Assembly (NCBI GenBank): GCA_023393475.1
Contig: JAEWLC010000064.1
Coordinates: forward strand, 17,318-81,317
DNA: 64,000 nucleotides
Direction of reading: 5' to 3'
DNA from: Pseudomonadota bacterium
Lineage (GTDB): Bacteria; Pseudomonadota; Alphaproteobacteria; Rhizobiales; Devosiaceae
Numbering within the stretch: the stretch's first letter is position 1; every line of letters starts with the position of its first letter. Below, one piece after another: positions 54,979 to 64,000 of the stretch. The translations under genes and the position numbers were made by a program. Below the pieces are notes generated by a model, which was given only the letters and a program-made list of their open reading frames with translations, was not told where the DNA came from and did not search any database.

Positions 54979-56292
54979 ATGTCGCACTATCCCGTTTCCG
55001 AGCCGTCCGCCGAACGCCGCCACGACCTCGACTGGCTGCGGGTCGGCGCCTTCGGGCTGCTGATCTTCTATCACATAGGCATGTTCTACGTGACGTGGGA
55101 CTGGCATGTGAAAAGCCCCCATGCCGGCCCGCTCCTCGAGCCGGTGATGGGTCTGATCAACCCGTGGCGGCTGTCGCTGCTCTTTCTCATCTCCGGCATC
55201 GCGCTGCGCTTTGCCATGGACAAGGCGGCGATGGGCAAGTTCCTGCCGCAGCGGCTGCGCCGGCTGGGCATTCCCATCGTCTTCGGCGTCGTGGCGTGGG
55301 TGATGCCGCAGGCGTTCTTCGAACTCTACTACAAGGGCGAGACGGGGCCGGACATCCTCGCCTTCTGGGCGCAGTATCTCGACTTCGGCACGACCTTCTC
55401 GATCATCACGCCGACCTACAACCACCTGTGGTACGTGGTCTATATCCTCATCTACACGCTGCTTCTCGCCGCCCTGCTGCCGATCCTGCGGCCACTTCAG
55501 GATGCCGTCGGCTGGTCGTTCGAGCAGATGGCGGGGCGACGCCTCGCCTGGCCGCTGGTCGTCGTGCCCGCCGGCTGGTTCGCGGTGCTGGTCCTCTCCA
55601 TGGCCGACGAGTTCCCGGTGACGCATGCGCTGGTCGATGACTGGTTCAACCATGCGACCTCGCTCTCGATGGTGCTGGTCGGCTGGTATGCGGCGAAGAG
55701 CTTTGCGTTCTGGCGCGCGGTGGAGAAGGCAATGCCCCTCGCCTGCACTCTGGCGATCACGGCCGGCGTGGCGCTGGTGCTGTTCCGCATGGGGCGGGTG
55801 CGGGGCGACCTCTACGACATGGTCGAGGTGCTCTATGCCTGGGCCGCGATCCTCAGCCTCGTCGGGCTGGCGCAGCGCCACCTCAACCGGCCGGGCCGCA
55901 CACTGGCCTACCTCAACGAAGCCGTGTTCCCCTACTACATCCTGCATCAGACACTCATCGTGGTGATCGGGGCGCTGCTCATCCCTACCGGGCTGCCGCT
56001 CTGGGCCGAGGCGAGTATCCTCGTCGTCGGCACCATCGCGGGCTGCGCCATCGGGTACGAAACGATCGGGCGGATCAATGTGCTGAGGCCGCTGTTCGGC
56101 CTCAGCTGGTCACGCCGCCACGGACACGGCGCGCTTGAGGCTCGCGGTGATCGCCGCCCGATCAAGGGGGCTTTCGCCTATGACGACGAGAGCCGTGTCG
56201 CGCGCCTCGCCGGGCCGGAAGGGCCGGTCGAAGTAACCGGCGACGCGGGGACCCACGGCCTGTATGGCGAAACGGGCAGCAGCGCCGGGTAG
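54979..56292 (+). CDS. Acyltransferase family 3 (OpgC-like) membrane protein
   Basis: The 437-residue protein has about ten transmembrane segments. Its N-terminal RRHDLDWLRVGAFGLLIFYHIGMFY carries the catalytic His of acyltransferase-3 enzymes, and WRLSLLFLISGIALRFAM follows. Members transfer acyl groups to sugars or peptides at the membrane. GAGG precedes the ATG at 54979. The membrane region ends near residue 377 (LFGLSWSRR). The last 61 codons are hydrophilic and run antisense through the 3' end of cobW, so this tail looks like read-through after loss of the original stop codon. Confidence 0.85.
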   Translation: MSHYPVSEPSAERRHDLDWLRVGAFGLLIFYHIGMFYVTWDWHVKSPHAGPLLEPVMGLINPWRLSLLFLISGIALRFAMDKAAMGKFLPQRLRRLGIPIVFGVVAWVMPQAFFELYYKGETGPDILAFWAQYLDFGTTFSIITPTYNHLWYVVYILIYTLLLAALLPILRPLQDAVGWSFEQMAGRRLAWPLVVVPAGWFAVLVLSMADEFPVTHALVDDWFNHATSLSMVLVGWYAAKSFAFWRAVEKAMPLACTLAITAGVALVLFRMGRVRGDLYDMVEVLYAWAAILSLVGLAQRHLNRPGRTLAYLNEAVFPYYILHQTLIVVIGALLIPTGLPLWAEASILVVGTIAGCAIGYETIGRINVLRPLFGLSWSRRHGHGALEARGDRRPIKGAFAYDDESRVARLAGPEGPVEVTGDAGTHGLYGETGSSAG

Positions 56293-57168
56293 CGCTGCAA
56301 AGCCCTTGAGCCGCAAGACGTCATGCTCGCGGATCGTCTCCTCGATGACCTTGAGGAGGCGATCCCGGTCGGTCACGCCCTCGAGCGTCACCGAGAACGA
56401 GTCGAAGTCGTCGTGCTCATGGCCTTCGCCGCCATGTTCCAGCTCGTGATGGCTCTCGCGGCCGGCGAGATTGTCCTCGGTCGAAAGGCCCATGCCGAGC
56501 AGCGCGCCGACATCGACATGGCCGTTATGGGCCCGGACGATCCCCGTGCCGGGGCGCATCTCGGCCTTGAGATGGCTCTCGATGGTCGCGAGCTTTTCGC
56601 TCGAGACGAGATCGGACTTGTTGAGGATCACCATGTCGGCGGCGATCAGCTGGTCCTCAAACAGTTCGCCCAGCGGAGTCTCGTGGTCGAGCATGGCGTC
56701 GGCGGAGCGCAGCGCGTCGACCGCCGCCTCGTCATTGGCGAAGCGGCCGTCAGCCAGCGCCGCCGCGTCCGCGACGGTAACGACGCCATCGATCGTCACC
56801 TCGGACTTGATCTCCGGCCAGTTGAAGGCGCGGATCAGCGGCTGCGGCAGGGCAAGGCCCGAGGTTTCGATGACGATGTAGTCGGGCCGGTCCTCACGGG
56901 CGAGGAGTTGCTGCATGGTGGGAATGAACTCGTCGGCGACGGTGCAGCAGATGCAGCCGTTCGAGAGCTCGATCATGTCCTCCTCGCGGCAGGTCTCGTC
57001 GCCGCAGCCGGCGAGGATTTCCTTGTCGACGCCGAGCTCGCCGAACTCGTTGATGATCAGCGCAATGCGCTTGCCTTTCGCGTGCGCAAGCACATGGCGG
57101 ACCAGCGTGGTCTTGCCCGCGCCGAGGAAACCGGTGATCACGGTGACGGGAATCTTCTCGGTGTTCAT
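56110..57168 (-). CDS. cobW: CobW-type G3E GTPase metallochaperone
   Basis: The 352-residue COG0523 protein has Walker A GFLGAGKTT at 13-21, the CxCC metal motif in NGCICCTV (Cys72, Cys74, Cys75), and a His/Glu-rich segment ESHHELEHGGEGHEHDD near 236-252. A CobW C-terminal domain ends VVIGESPLDRAAI. It probably delivers cobalt to the CobN chelatase. It overlaps cbtA by 4 bases and is the third gene of the riboswitch-controlled cbtB-cbtA-cobW unit. Its 3' end overlaps the acyltransferase tail on the other strand by 183 bases. Confidence 0.95.
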   Translation of the reverse strand: MNTEKIPVTVITGFLGAGKTTLVRHVLAHAKGKRIALIINEFGELGVDKEILAGCGDETCREEDMIELSNGCICCTVADEFIPTMQQLLAREDRPDYIVIETSGLALPQPLIRAFNWPEIKSEVTIDGVVTVADAAALADGRFANDEAAVDALRSADAMLDHETPLGELFEDQLIAADMVILNKSDLVSSEKLATIESHLKAEMRPGTGIVRAHNGHVDVGALLGMGLSTEDNLAGRESHHELEHGGEGHEHDDFDSFSVTLEGVTDRDRLLKVIEETIREHDVLRLKGFAALPGAAARFAIQAVGPRVAGYFDRPFRPGEARDTALVVIGESPLDRAAITASLKRAVSVAA

Positions 57169-57929
57169 GCGTGGGCTCCCTTGAGGGCGAAGGCGGGAAT
57201 TCGCGACAGGCGTTCATCGAGCCAGCCCAGCAGCGGGCCGGCGATCAGCCAGAACGCAGCGCCGGCAGCAAGACTGGCGGAAGCAAACGAGGTGGCAAGA
57301 TGCGCGGGCACGCCGCTCGGCTCATGCGGAGCGGCGGGTGCGCCGATGATGTGCGGGGCGAGGATCAGCACCAGCGCAATGCCGATACCGGTCCAGTTGC
57401 GCAGTTTGGCGATGGCGAGCATGCCGGCGCCCGTGGCTACGGCCGTGCCGATCCACCAGACCTGCCGGGCGACGAGATCGGCGGCGGGCATGCCGGGCAG
57501 TTCCGGCGGCAGGCCGAGCGCCGGCGCCAGCTGCAGGGCGACGAAGCCGCCGAGCCCCCAGATCACGCCGTTGCGCGCCGTGATCCCGATGCCGGACAGC
57601 ACCGAGACGGCGGCGAGCAGGAAGGCAAAGCCGATGCCGCCAAGCACGTTGGCGAGCACGGTGTAGAAGATGCGCTCGGCGCCGTCCTGCGGCGCCCACG
57701 CGTCTTCATCGTGCTCGTGCGCCGAGGCCGCTTCCTCATGCGTATGGGCAGCAGTGCCCTCGTCGTGGGCGTGCTCGGCGGGCGCAGCCTCAGCCGGGGC
57801 GGCGTTCTCGTAGAGTTCGGCTTCGAGGATCAGCGGGGCGACACGCCATTGCTGGACGGCGCTCATAGCCAAGCCGGCTGCGAGTCCTGAAAGGACCGCA
57901 GCGAAAAAGATTCGCTGGAAGAGTTTCAT
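57165..57929 (-). CDS. cbtA: CbtA cobalt transporter subunit
   Basis: The 254-residue inner-membrane protein has about five transmembrane segments (near 8-25, 88-112, 116-134, 158-176 and 180-245). A His/Asp/Glu-rich loop at about 52-77 (AEHAHDEG, HTHEE, HEHDED) probably captures metal. CbtA proteins are predicted cobalt importers found under B12 riboswitches together with CbtB. It lies 32 bases after cbtB and overlaps cobW. Confidence 0.93.
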   Translation of the reverse strand: MKLFQRIFFAAVLSGLAAGLAMSAVQQWRVAPLILEAELYENAAPAEAAPAEHAHDEGTAAHTHEEAASAHEHDEDAWAPQDGAERIFYTVLANVLGGIGFAFLLAAVSVLSGIGITARNGVIWGLGGFVALQLAPALGLPPELPGMPAADLVARQVWWIGTAVATGAGMLAIAKLRNWTGIGIALVLILAPHIIGAPAAPHEPSGVPAHLATSFASASLAAGAAFWLIAGPLLGWLDERLSRIPAFALKGAHA

Positions 57930-57961
57930 CGATGTCTCGCGGGTTCGCGGTTAAGCGGGGA

Positions 57962-58144
57962 TCAGTGGCAGGGGAAGCCAAGCGCATGGCGCGTGTCGTG
58001 CGCACCATTGTGGATGGCCATGTCGCTGGCAAACCCGACGCCGCCGACAAGGACGAAGCCGATGAAAAGCGCCAGCACACCTGCGATGAGCCGCTGCGAG
58101 ACGGATAGCGACGCAATAGTCGCGGTCTGGACTTGAGTATTCAT
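57962..58144 (-). CDS. cbtB: CbtB cobalt transporter subunit
   Basis: The 60-residue protein has one transmembrane helix (about 20-42) and a His-containing end (IHNGAHDTRHALGFPCH) typical of CbtB, where the conserved histidines are thought to bind cobalt. The ATG at 58144 is the first after the riboswitch; a longer frame runs through the riboswitch and is not coding. GGAGGGTGCAGGTAC precedes the start. It is the first gene of cbtB-cbtA-cobW. Confidence 0.93.
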   Translation of the reverse strand: MNTQVQTATIASLSVSQRLIAGVLALFIGFVLVGGVGFASDMAIHNGAHDTRHALGFPCH

Positions 58145-58195
58145 GTACCTGCACCCTCCGTGCGGATGAAAATGGGCTCTTCGCCCGGTTCGCAC

Positions 58196-58385
58196 GCTGG
58201 CAGGTCTCCTGGCTCGCGGGTCGTCGTGTTCTCCGGCCTTCCCAGCATCCCAAGTGGACGCCAGTGGCATAGTCGGAGGGCACTCGCCGCTTACAGTTGC
58301 GGGGGCAGCCACGGATTTGGTCCCTGATGGGTACGCCGCACCGTGTTCCCTTTTGATCCGCTTGCCCGAACGGGTTCGCGAAACC
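58196..58385 (-). ncRNA. Cobalamin riboswitch
   Basis: Read on the minus strand, the conserved elements occur in order. They are AAAAGGGAACACGGTG (58355-58340), GCCCCCGCAACTGTAAGC (58307-58290), GCCACTGG (58268-58261), GGGAAGGC (58243-58236) and the B12 box AGCCAGGAGACCTGCC (58214-58199). The cbtB start is 55 bases further on. Cobalamin binding should switch off cobalt uptake genes cbtB-cbtA-cobW. A TTGACG at 58427-58422, overlapping the stop of the preceding gene, is a candidate -35. The exact 5' end is uncertain. Confidence 0.95.
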
Positions 58386-58423
58386 AACGTGGGGCTATCG
58401 TTACGCCGGGTGGGGGGTGAACG

Positions 58424-59020
58424 TCAATCTTCGGCGGCACTCGGATCGGGATAGCCGATGGTCAGGTTGCCGATGGTGGCGTGAACCGTGTCGAGCAGCG
58501 GCTCCGAGGACGAGATTTCGACGTCGCCCGAAATCGGGCCGACATCGAGGGATTCGGGATAGTCGCCCACAGTGAAGCGGGCGGAGACGTAGCAGCCGCC
58601 GGGCAGTTCGGCGAGCTTGCCGTCGGCGAAGTTGGTGCCCCCGCCATAATCCCAGAAAAACCCCCAGAGCTCGAACGGTCCACCGTTCAGCGCCTCGGCC
58701 TCGTCGATGGTCGTCCCGACCCTCAGGCCGTTCGGCAGCGTGGCGTCGGGCGGCACGGTCACGTAGGCGAGCCGCTCCAGCTTTTCCTCGTCCCACCAGC
58801 CGACCTCGAAGGTCCTCTCCGGATCGTTGGGAAAGACGGTGGTCGCGAGCATGGTCGAGCCCTCGGGGCCGGGAACGTCGCCGGTGACGACATTGTCCTT
58901 GCCGTAGGTCTCGATCAACCGTGCCTCGGAGCTGTCGGCGGCGAAGGCGCCCTCGCACCTGATCTCCTCGGCCATGGCCGGGGTGACCAGCAGGATCGGC
59001 AACAGGGCGAGCATGCGCAT
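58424..59020 (-). CDS. Exported protein of unknown function
   Basis: The 198-residue protein starts MRMLALLPILLVTPAMAEEI, a signal peptide cleaved after AMA at about residue 17. The mature part is acidic, with two Cys (CEGAF near 22 and GCYVSARF near 146) that may form a disulfide, plus GLRVGTTIDEAEALNGGPFELWGF, a block seen in small periplasmic proteins. I do not recognise a named family. GAGGT precedes the first ATG; a second ATG two codons later is possible. It is upstream of the riboswitch on the same strand but is not part of that operon. Confidence 0.75.
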   Translation of the reverse strand: MRMLALLPILLVTPAMAEEIRCEGAFAADSSEARLIETYGKDNVVTGDVPGPEGSTMLATTVFPNDPERTFEVGWWDEEKLERLAYVTVPPDATLPNGLRVGTTIDEAEALNGGPFELWGFFWDYGGGTNFADGKLAELPGGCYVSARFTVGDYPESLDVGPISGDVEISSSEPLLDTVHATIGNLTIGYPDPSAAED

Positions 59021-59098
59021 CCGACAGACCTCCTTCGTTCCGCCGATTCTAGCGGAACGAGGTGAGTCTGGGCAGGGTCCGGTGGCCAAAGCGAGGCG

Positions 59099-59983
59099 TC
59101 AGCCCTTCACGGCGCCGCCGGTGAGGCCGGAGATGATGTAGCGCTGCGCGAGCAGGAAGAAGCCGACCGCCGGGACGATGGTCAGCGTCAGGTAGGCGAG
59201 TATCTTCGGCCAATCGGTGCCGTGCTCGCCCTGGAACTGCATGATACCGAGCGGCCAGGTGTAGTTGACGTCGGTGTTGAGCGCGATCAGCGGCAACAGG
59301 AAGCTGTTCCAGCTGCCGACGAAGTTGAACACGCCGACCGTGGCGATGATCGGCAGGCTCAAGGGCAGCGTCACGTACCAGTAGATGCGGAGGTACCCGC
59401 AATTGTCCATGCGCGCGGCGTCGACCAGCTCCTTGGGCAACTGCTTGAAGAAGTTATTGAACAGCAGGATCGAGAAGCTGAGGCTGAAGGCGACCTGGAC
59501 GATGATGATGCCCAGGTGTTTGTCGAGCAGCCCGAGGTCCCGCATCTTGATGAACAGCGGCAGGATCGCGGTCGCGGATGGAAACAGGAGGCCGAGCAGC
59601 AGGAAGCTCATCAGGAACCTGCTGCCGAAGAAGCGGATATGGGCGAAGGCGAACGCGGTCATCGAGGCGAGGATGATGCTGAGCGCCACCGTGGCCAGCG
59701 AGATGAACAGCGAGTTCCAGAGCGAGCGGAACAGCGTCGGCCCGAAGATGATGCCGGCGAAGTTGGTGGTGTCCCAGGCCGCCGGCAGGCCGAATGGATT
59801 GGTGCGGAGTTCGCCCACGCCTTTGAAGCCGCCGAGGATGGTCGTGTAGAACGGCACGATGATGAACAGCGCCACCAGCAGCAGCGTCAGCCACTGCAGC
59901 GCCGATATCGCGGGCCGGCGACGGCGGCGCCTCGGTGGCGCGGTGGTGACGACGGCGGGCGAACTGGCAGCGATCTCGGCCAT
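59099..59983 (-). CDS. Sugar ABC transporter permease (MalG-like, CUT1)
   Basis: The 294-residue inner-membrane protein has six transmembrane segments and the permease EAA-type loop KELVDAARMDNCGYLRIYWYVTLPLS near 190-215. MalG-like proteins of the CUT1 group have this layout. Its ATG shares one base with the other permease's stop (TGATG). A much longer open frame continues upstream but only reads the other permease out of frame. It forms the channel with the upstream permease; the sugar is unknown. Confidence 0.93.
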   Translation of the reverse strand: MAEIAASSPAVVTTAPPRRRRRRPAISALQWLTLLLVALFIIVPFYTTILGGFKGVGELRTNPFGLPAAWDTTNFAGIIFGPTLFRSLWNSLFISLATVALSIILASMTAFAFAHIRFFGSRFLMSFLLLGLLFPSATAILPLFIKMRDLGLLDKHLGIIIVQVAFSLSFSILLFNNFFKQLPKELVDAARMDNCGYLRIYWYVTLPLSLPIIATVGVFNFVGSWNSFLLPLIALNTDVNYTWPLGIMQFQGEHGTDWPKILAYLTLTIVPAVGFFLLAQRYIISGLTGGAVKG

Positions 59984-60918
59984 CAATCGTTCTCGTTCCT
60001 GAACAGCACGCGGCGGTAGACGATGGCGACGATGACGCAGGCGATGCAGAGCAGGACGCTGACCGCCGCGCCGAAACCGATCTTCATGCGCAGGATGCCG
60101 AAGGCATAGAGGAAGCTGACGATGGTATGGCTTGAGTTGGACGGGCCGCCATTGGTCAGCGGGATGATCATGTCGAAGAGCTGCAGCGCACCGGTGATGG
60201 CGAAGAACACCGAGATGACGATGGACGACCAGATCATGGGCACCTTGATGTGCCAGACGATCTGCCACTTCTTCACGCCATCGAGCCGGGCCGCCTCTAT
60301 CACCTCGCTGGGGATCGACTGCAGGCCCGCGATATAGATCATCATGTGGAAGCCAAAGTACTTCCACACGATCACCAGCATGATGGCCGGAATGACCCAC
60401 ATCTTGTCGGCCAGCAGGAAGGGCAGCTTGGTGCCGAAGGCATCGCCGATCTGCGGCACGAGACCATAGTTGCCGTCGTAGACGAACTTCCAGATCAGGC
60501 CGGCTGCGATCTCGGCCAGCATGTAGGGCAGGAAGAACAGCGTCCGCATCCAGGCGACGACCTTGCCCCGCTCGGCCAGCGCGATCGATACCCAGAGCGC
60601 TAGCGGCAACTGGATCATCAGCGAGGCGGCGACGACGATGAGGCTGTTGCGGACGGCGGTGCCGAAGTTCCGGTGCGTCAGCACATCGACATAGTTTTCG
60701 AGGCCGACGAAATCGGTGATCGGGCCATAGCCCGTCCACTGGAAGAACGAGTAGGTCGCGGCGTCGATCATCGGCAAGACGACGAAGACGACGAACAGGA
60801 TCAACGAAGGCGGGATGAGGATCAACAGCGGTATGAGGCTGTTGCGATCCATGAGGCGCAGGCGGCGCTTGGTCGCCGCCTTGCCCATGGGAACTGTATT
60901 CGTCGTGATGCTGGTCAC
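59983..60918 (-). CDS. Sugar ABC transporter permease (MalF-like, CUT1)
   Basis: The 311-residue protein has six transmembrane segments and the EAA loop SEVIEAARLDGVKKWQIVWHIKVPM near 222-246. FFLPYMLAEIAAGLIWKFVYDG is typical of CUT1 permeases. The start is a GTG at 60918; the ATG at 60888 (ten codons later) is an alternative, and neither has a strong ribosome-binding site. It lies 80 bases after the binding-protein gene. Confidence 0.92.
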   Translation of the reverse strand: MTSITTNTVPMGKAATKRRLRLMDRNSLIPLLILIPPSLILFVVFVVLPMIDAATYSFFQWTGYGPITDFVGLENYVDVLTHRNFGTAVRNSLIVVAASLMIQLPLALWVSIALAERGKVVAWMRTLFFLPYMLAEIAAGLIWKFVYDGNYGLVPQIGDAFGTKLPFLLADKMWVIPAIMLVIVWKYFGFHMMIYIAGLQSIPSEVIEAARLDGVKKWQIVWHIKVPMIWSSIVISVFFAITGALQLFDMIIPLTNGGPSNSSHTIVSFLYAFGILRMKIGFGAAVSVLLCIACVIVAIVYRRVLFRNEND

Positions 60919-60998
60919 CCGCCAATACCCACTGAAATCCGCTGAAAAATGACAGCGGGCGGCGATCGTCGTCGCCCGCTGCCCAGGTCAGGGAGAGA

Positions 60999-62255
60999 CT
61001 AGTTGGTGTCCTCGACCGCTTCCTTGATCTGCTGGGCCGCATCGGCCGCGGAGATCTCGTTGGCTGCGAGTTCGGCGGAGACGTCGTTCACAACGCCGCC
61101 CACTGCCGGCCCGAGAGCCTGGTCGAAGAACAGGGCGTGCCAGTGCGCGCCGTTAATGTCCTTGGCCACCTGGACCTTGAACGGGTTGGTCATCTCGTCG
61201 GCCGATCCCTTGGTGATCGGGATGTAGAAGCCGGCGCCGGCGAACTTCTTCTGCACGACCGAGCTGTTGTACCACTCGATGAACTTCACGGCTTCGTCCG
61301 AGGCGTTCTTGCTGAAGAGGTAGCCCGAGAGGCCGCCCAGCGTATCGGTCGGATCGCCCTTGCCGCCCTCGATGGTGGGGAACGGCAGGATGCCGAGATC
61401 CTCATCGGGGATACCGGCCTTGGAGGCCGAGTTGTCCTTCATGGCGCCGTAGTCCCAGTCGCCCATCAGGTGCATCGCGGCCTTGCCGTCGCCGAAATAG
61501 CCCGAAGCGTCACCATACGAGGCAGCCTGGAAGCCTTCCTGCCACGGCTCGAGCGCCGCGAGTTCGAGGAATAGTTCGCCAGCCCTGACGAAGTCGGCAC
61601 CGGCGAAGCCGTCACCCTCGTTCGCGGCGGCTGCGGCAAAGCCCTCCTGGCCGGCCAGCCGGACGACCAGCTTGCTCCACCAGAAGTGAGCCGGCCACTT
61701 GTCCTTTCCGCCAAGGGCGAACGGCGTGATGCCTGCATCCTTGAACTTCTGCACGCCGGCGAGGAAGCCTTCCCAGGTCTGGAGGCTTGCCGGATCGACA
61801 CCCGCCTCGGCGAACAGCTTCTTGTTGTACCAGACGACGACCTCGGCGACGTCGCGGGCGACGCCGTAGATGTGGCCGTCGGGCGCGGTGAAGGCGGAGA
61901 CGCCGGCTGTGCCCTGGTCATCCTTGGCAGCCTGGCTCAGCACGTCCTCGACCGGGCGCAGGACGCCGGCCTTGGCCTGCTCGTAGAACACGCCGCCACC
62001 CCAGGAGTGGAAGATGTCCGGTGCTTCGCTCGATTGCAGGAGCGTGGTGAGCTTGGCCTTGAAGGCTTCGTTCTCGAGGAACGGCAGCTCGATCTTCACG
62101 CCCGGGTTGGCGGCTTCGTACTCCTTCACCGCCTCCTTCATGATCTCCACCTCGGCCGGAATGGACGCGATGTTGAGATACTTGACCACTGTCTGGGCCT
62201 GAGCCGGCGCGAACGCCATCAGGCCGAGAAGCGCGGCCAGCGCAATTCGTTTCAT
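60999..62255 (-). CDS. Sugar ABC transporter substrate-binding protein (CUT1)
   Basis: This 418-residue periplasmic protein has a signal peptide cleaved after AQA (residue 20). Family features are EYEAANPGVKIELPFLENEAFKAKL in two parts, PDIFHSWGGG, and LMGDWDYGAMKD. It captures an oligosaccharide or similar sugar for the two permeases. GGGAGG precedes the ATG at 62255; the long frame upstream is not supported. It is divergent from the ATPase across 242 bases (62256-62497), which should contain both promoters but show no clear motif. Confidence 0.93.
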   Translation of the reverse strand: MKRIALAALLGLMAFAPAQAQTVVKYLNIASIPAEVEIMKEAVKEYEAANPGVKIELPFLENEAFKAKLTTLLQSSEAPDIFHSWGGGVFYEQAKAGVLRPVEDVLSQAAKDDQGTAGVSAFTAPDGHIYGVARDVAEVVVWYNKKLFAEAGVDPASLQTWEGFLAGVQKFKDAGITPFALGGKDKWPAHFWWSKLVVRLAGQEGFAAAAANEGDGFAGADFVRAGELFLELAALEPWQEGFQAASYGDASGYFGDGKAAMHLMGDWDYGAMKDNSASKAGIPDEDLGILPFPTIEGGKGDPTDTLGGLSGYLFSKNASDEAVKFIEWYNSSVVQKKFAGAGFYIPITKGSADEMTNPFKVQVAKDINGAHWHALFFDQALGPAVGGVVNDVSAELAANEISAADAAQQIKEAVEDTN

Positions 62256-62497
62256 TGATTTCCTCCCAATGTCCTCCACGCGCATCCTACGCCTCCCGAG
62301 CGTTGCGGATTTTCGCGTGCCGCGCCTGGCCCTCCAGCCTCGATGCGGCTTGATCACTGTTGCGCAACGGTTCATACATAGCAAGAGGTACGTGCCTCAA
62401 AATTTCCACCGTCGCTTCGAGGAGGAGGCTGCGGCAAGGAAAAGGCGCGCCTGCATAATGACTTAGGTCGGGTGGCGCGCCACCTTGGAGGGGATGA

Positions 62498-63582
<1,085 letters not shown>

Positions 63583-63583
<1 letters not shown>

Positions 63584-63596
63584 CCCCTTGCGGGGC
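63583..63596 (+). terminator. Short hairpin after the sugar ATPase gene
   Basis: GCCCC-TTGC-GGGGC makes a compact 5-bp GC stem starting at the stop codon. No T-run follows. It may be a weak terminator or attenuator before the DUF486 gene. Confidence 0.3.
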
Positions 63597-63643
63597 CTGC
63601 AACGGCCGGCATCAATGGGGGCAATCGATTCGCCGGTGCCCCC

Positions 63644-63994
63644 ATGACCTTCCAAGCCGTGATGCCGATCATCCTGTTGATCGCGTCCAACGTTTTCATG
63701 ACCATCGCCTGGTATGGGCACCTGAAGTTCCCTCACATGGCGATGTGGGTCGCGGTGATGGTCAGCTGGGGCATCGCGCTGGTCGAGTATTGGCTGGCGG
63801 TGCCGGCCAACCGCATCGGCTACGGCACCTACACGGCGGCCGAGCTCAAGACCATCCAGGAAGTCATCAGCCTCACCGTGTTCGCCGGTTTCGCAGTGTT
63901 CGTGCTGGGCGAGAGACTGACCTGGAACCACGCCATCGGCTTCGCTCTGATCTTCGCCGGCGCCTTCTTCATCTTCCGCGGCCCGCTGAAGTAG
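63644..63994 (+). CDS. DUF486 small membrane protein (DMT superfamily)
   Basis: The 116-residue protein has four transmembrane helices, begins MTFQAVMPIILLIASNVFMT and contains IAWYGHLKF, EYWLAVPANRIGY and TIQEVISLTVFA, all hallmarks of DUF486. Members belong to the drug/metabolite transporter superfamily but have no proven substrate. It lies 60 bases after the sugar ATPase on the same strand; a functional link is not evident. Confidence 0.93.
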   Translation: MTFQAVMPIILLIASNVFMTIAWYGHLKFPHMAMWVAVMVSWGIALVEYWLAVPANRIGYGTYTAAELKTIQEVISLTVFAGFAVFVLGERLTWNHAIGFALIFAGAFFIFRGPLK

Positions 63995-64000
63995 CAGCGG

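Noticed and set aside
57962..58387. 141-codon frame that extends cbtB upstream through the riboswitch
   Set aside because: The upstream part is the structured RNA itself; the real CbtB begins at the ATG at 58144 with a good ribosome-binding site.
60000..61042. Upstream half of a 647-codon minus-strand frame running into the MalG-like permease
   Set aside because: This part reads the MalF-like permease gene in the wrong frame; the true permease starts at 59983.

Overview
The window is GC-rich, tightly packed DNA from an alphaproteobacterium, most likely Hyphomicrobiales and possibly close to Devosia. That placement is inference from gene content: an aerobic-type cob cluster with CobN, zwf-pgl-edd Entner-Doudoroff genes, a CbtAB cobalt transporter under a B12 riboswitch, a BMP-type nucleoside ABC transporter, and dispersed palindromic repeats of rhizobial style. 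No rRNA, tRNA, CRISPR array, prophage or insertion sequence was seen. Start codons were reset where the longest open frame began inside a neighbour's antisense frame.

1-14.1 kb: a nucleoside uptake and salvage block. On the minus strand lie deoA-deoB-upp, a double-domain aldehyde dehydrogenase of ALDH16 type, deoC, cdd, and a BMP-type ABC transporter (binding protein, double ATPase, two permeases). Imported nucleosides are deaminated (Cdd) and phosphorolysed (DeoA). The sugar phosphate is isomerised (DeoB) and cleaved (DeoC) to glyceraldehyde-3-phosphate and acetaldehyde, which the aldehyde dehydrogenase may oxidise; uracil is salvaged by Upp. A secreted serine hydrolase and a HAD hydrolase fragment sit among them.

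14.2-29.2 kb: an accessory stretch. It holds a higBA toxin-antitoxin pair, a CoxG-like protein and a three-gene cassette of unknown function (helical protein, single-pass membrane protein, coiled-coil protein with a glycine-rich tail). Then come an aldo/keto reductase with a divergent LysR regulator, a small membrane peptide, and a large ATPase-LuxR regulator divergent from two small genes. A lipoprotein, a nucleotidyltransferase, a Tat-exported metallophosphatase and an outer-membrane protein follow.

29.3-34.3 kb: edd, pgl, zwf and a BadF-type sugar kinase, the upper Entner-Doudoroff pathway as one minus-strand operon.

34.5-58.4 kb: cobalamin synthesis and cobalt handling. Genes are cobU, cobD, cobQ, cobF, cobB, cobK, cobM, a cbiG-cobJ fusion, cobI, cobL, cobH, an unidentified RNase H-like gene, a long cbiX, a cation diffusion facilitator, cobO, cobN, cobW, cbtA and cbtB. 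The set mixes oxygen-dependent (CobF, CobN) and early-cobalt (CbiX, CbiG) pathway enzymes, and no cobG is present. A clear cobalamin riboswitch precedes cbtB-cbtA-cobW. A membrane LytTR regulator overlaps cobN and is divergent from an acyltransferase. cobN carries what looks like an in-frame palindromic repeat.

58.4-64 kb: a secreted protein, a CUT1-type sugar ABC transporter (binding protein, two permeases, divergent ATPase) and a DUF486 membrane protein.
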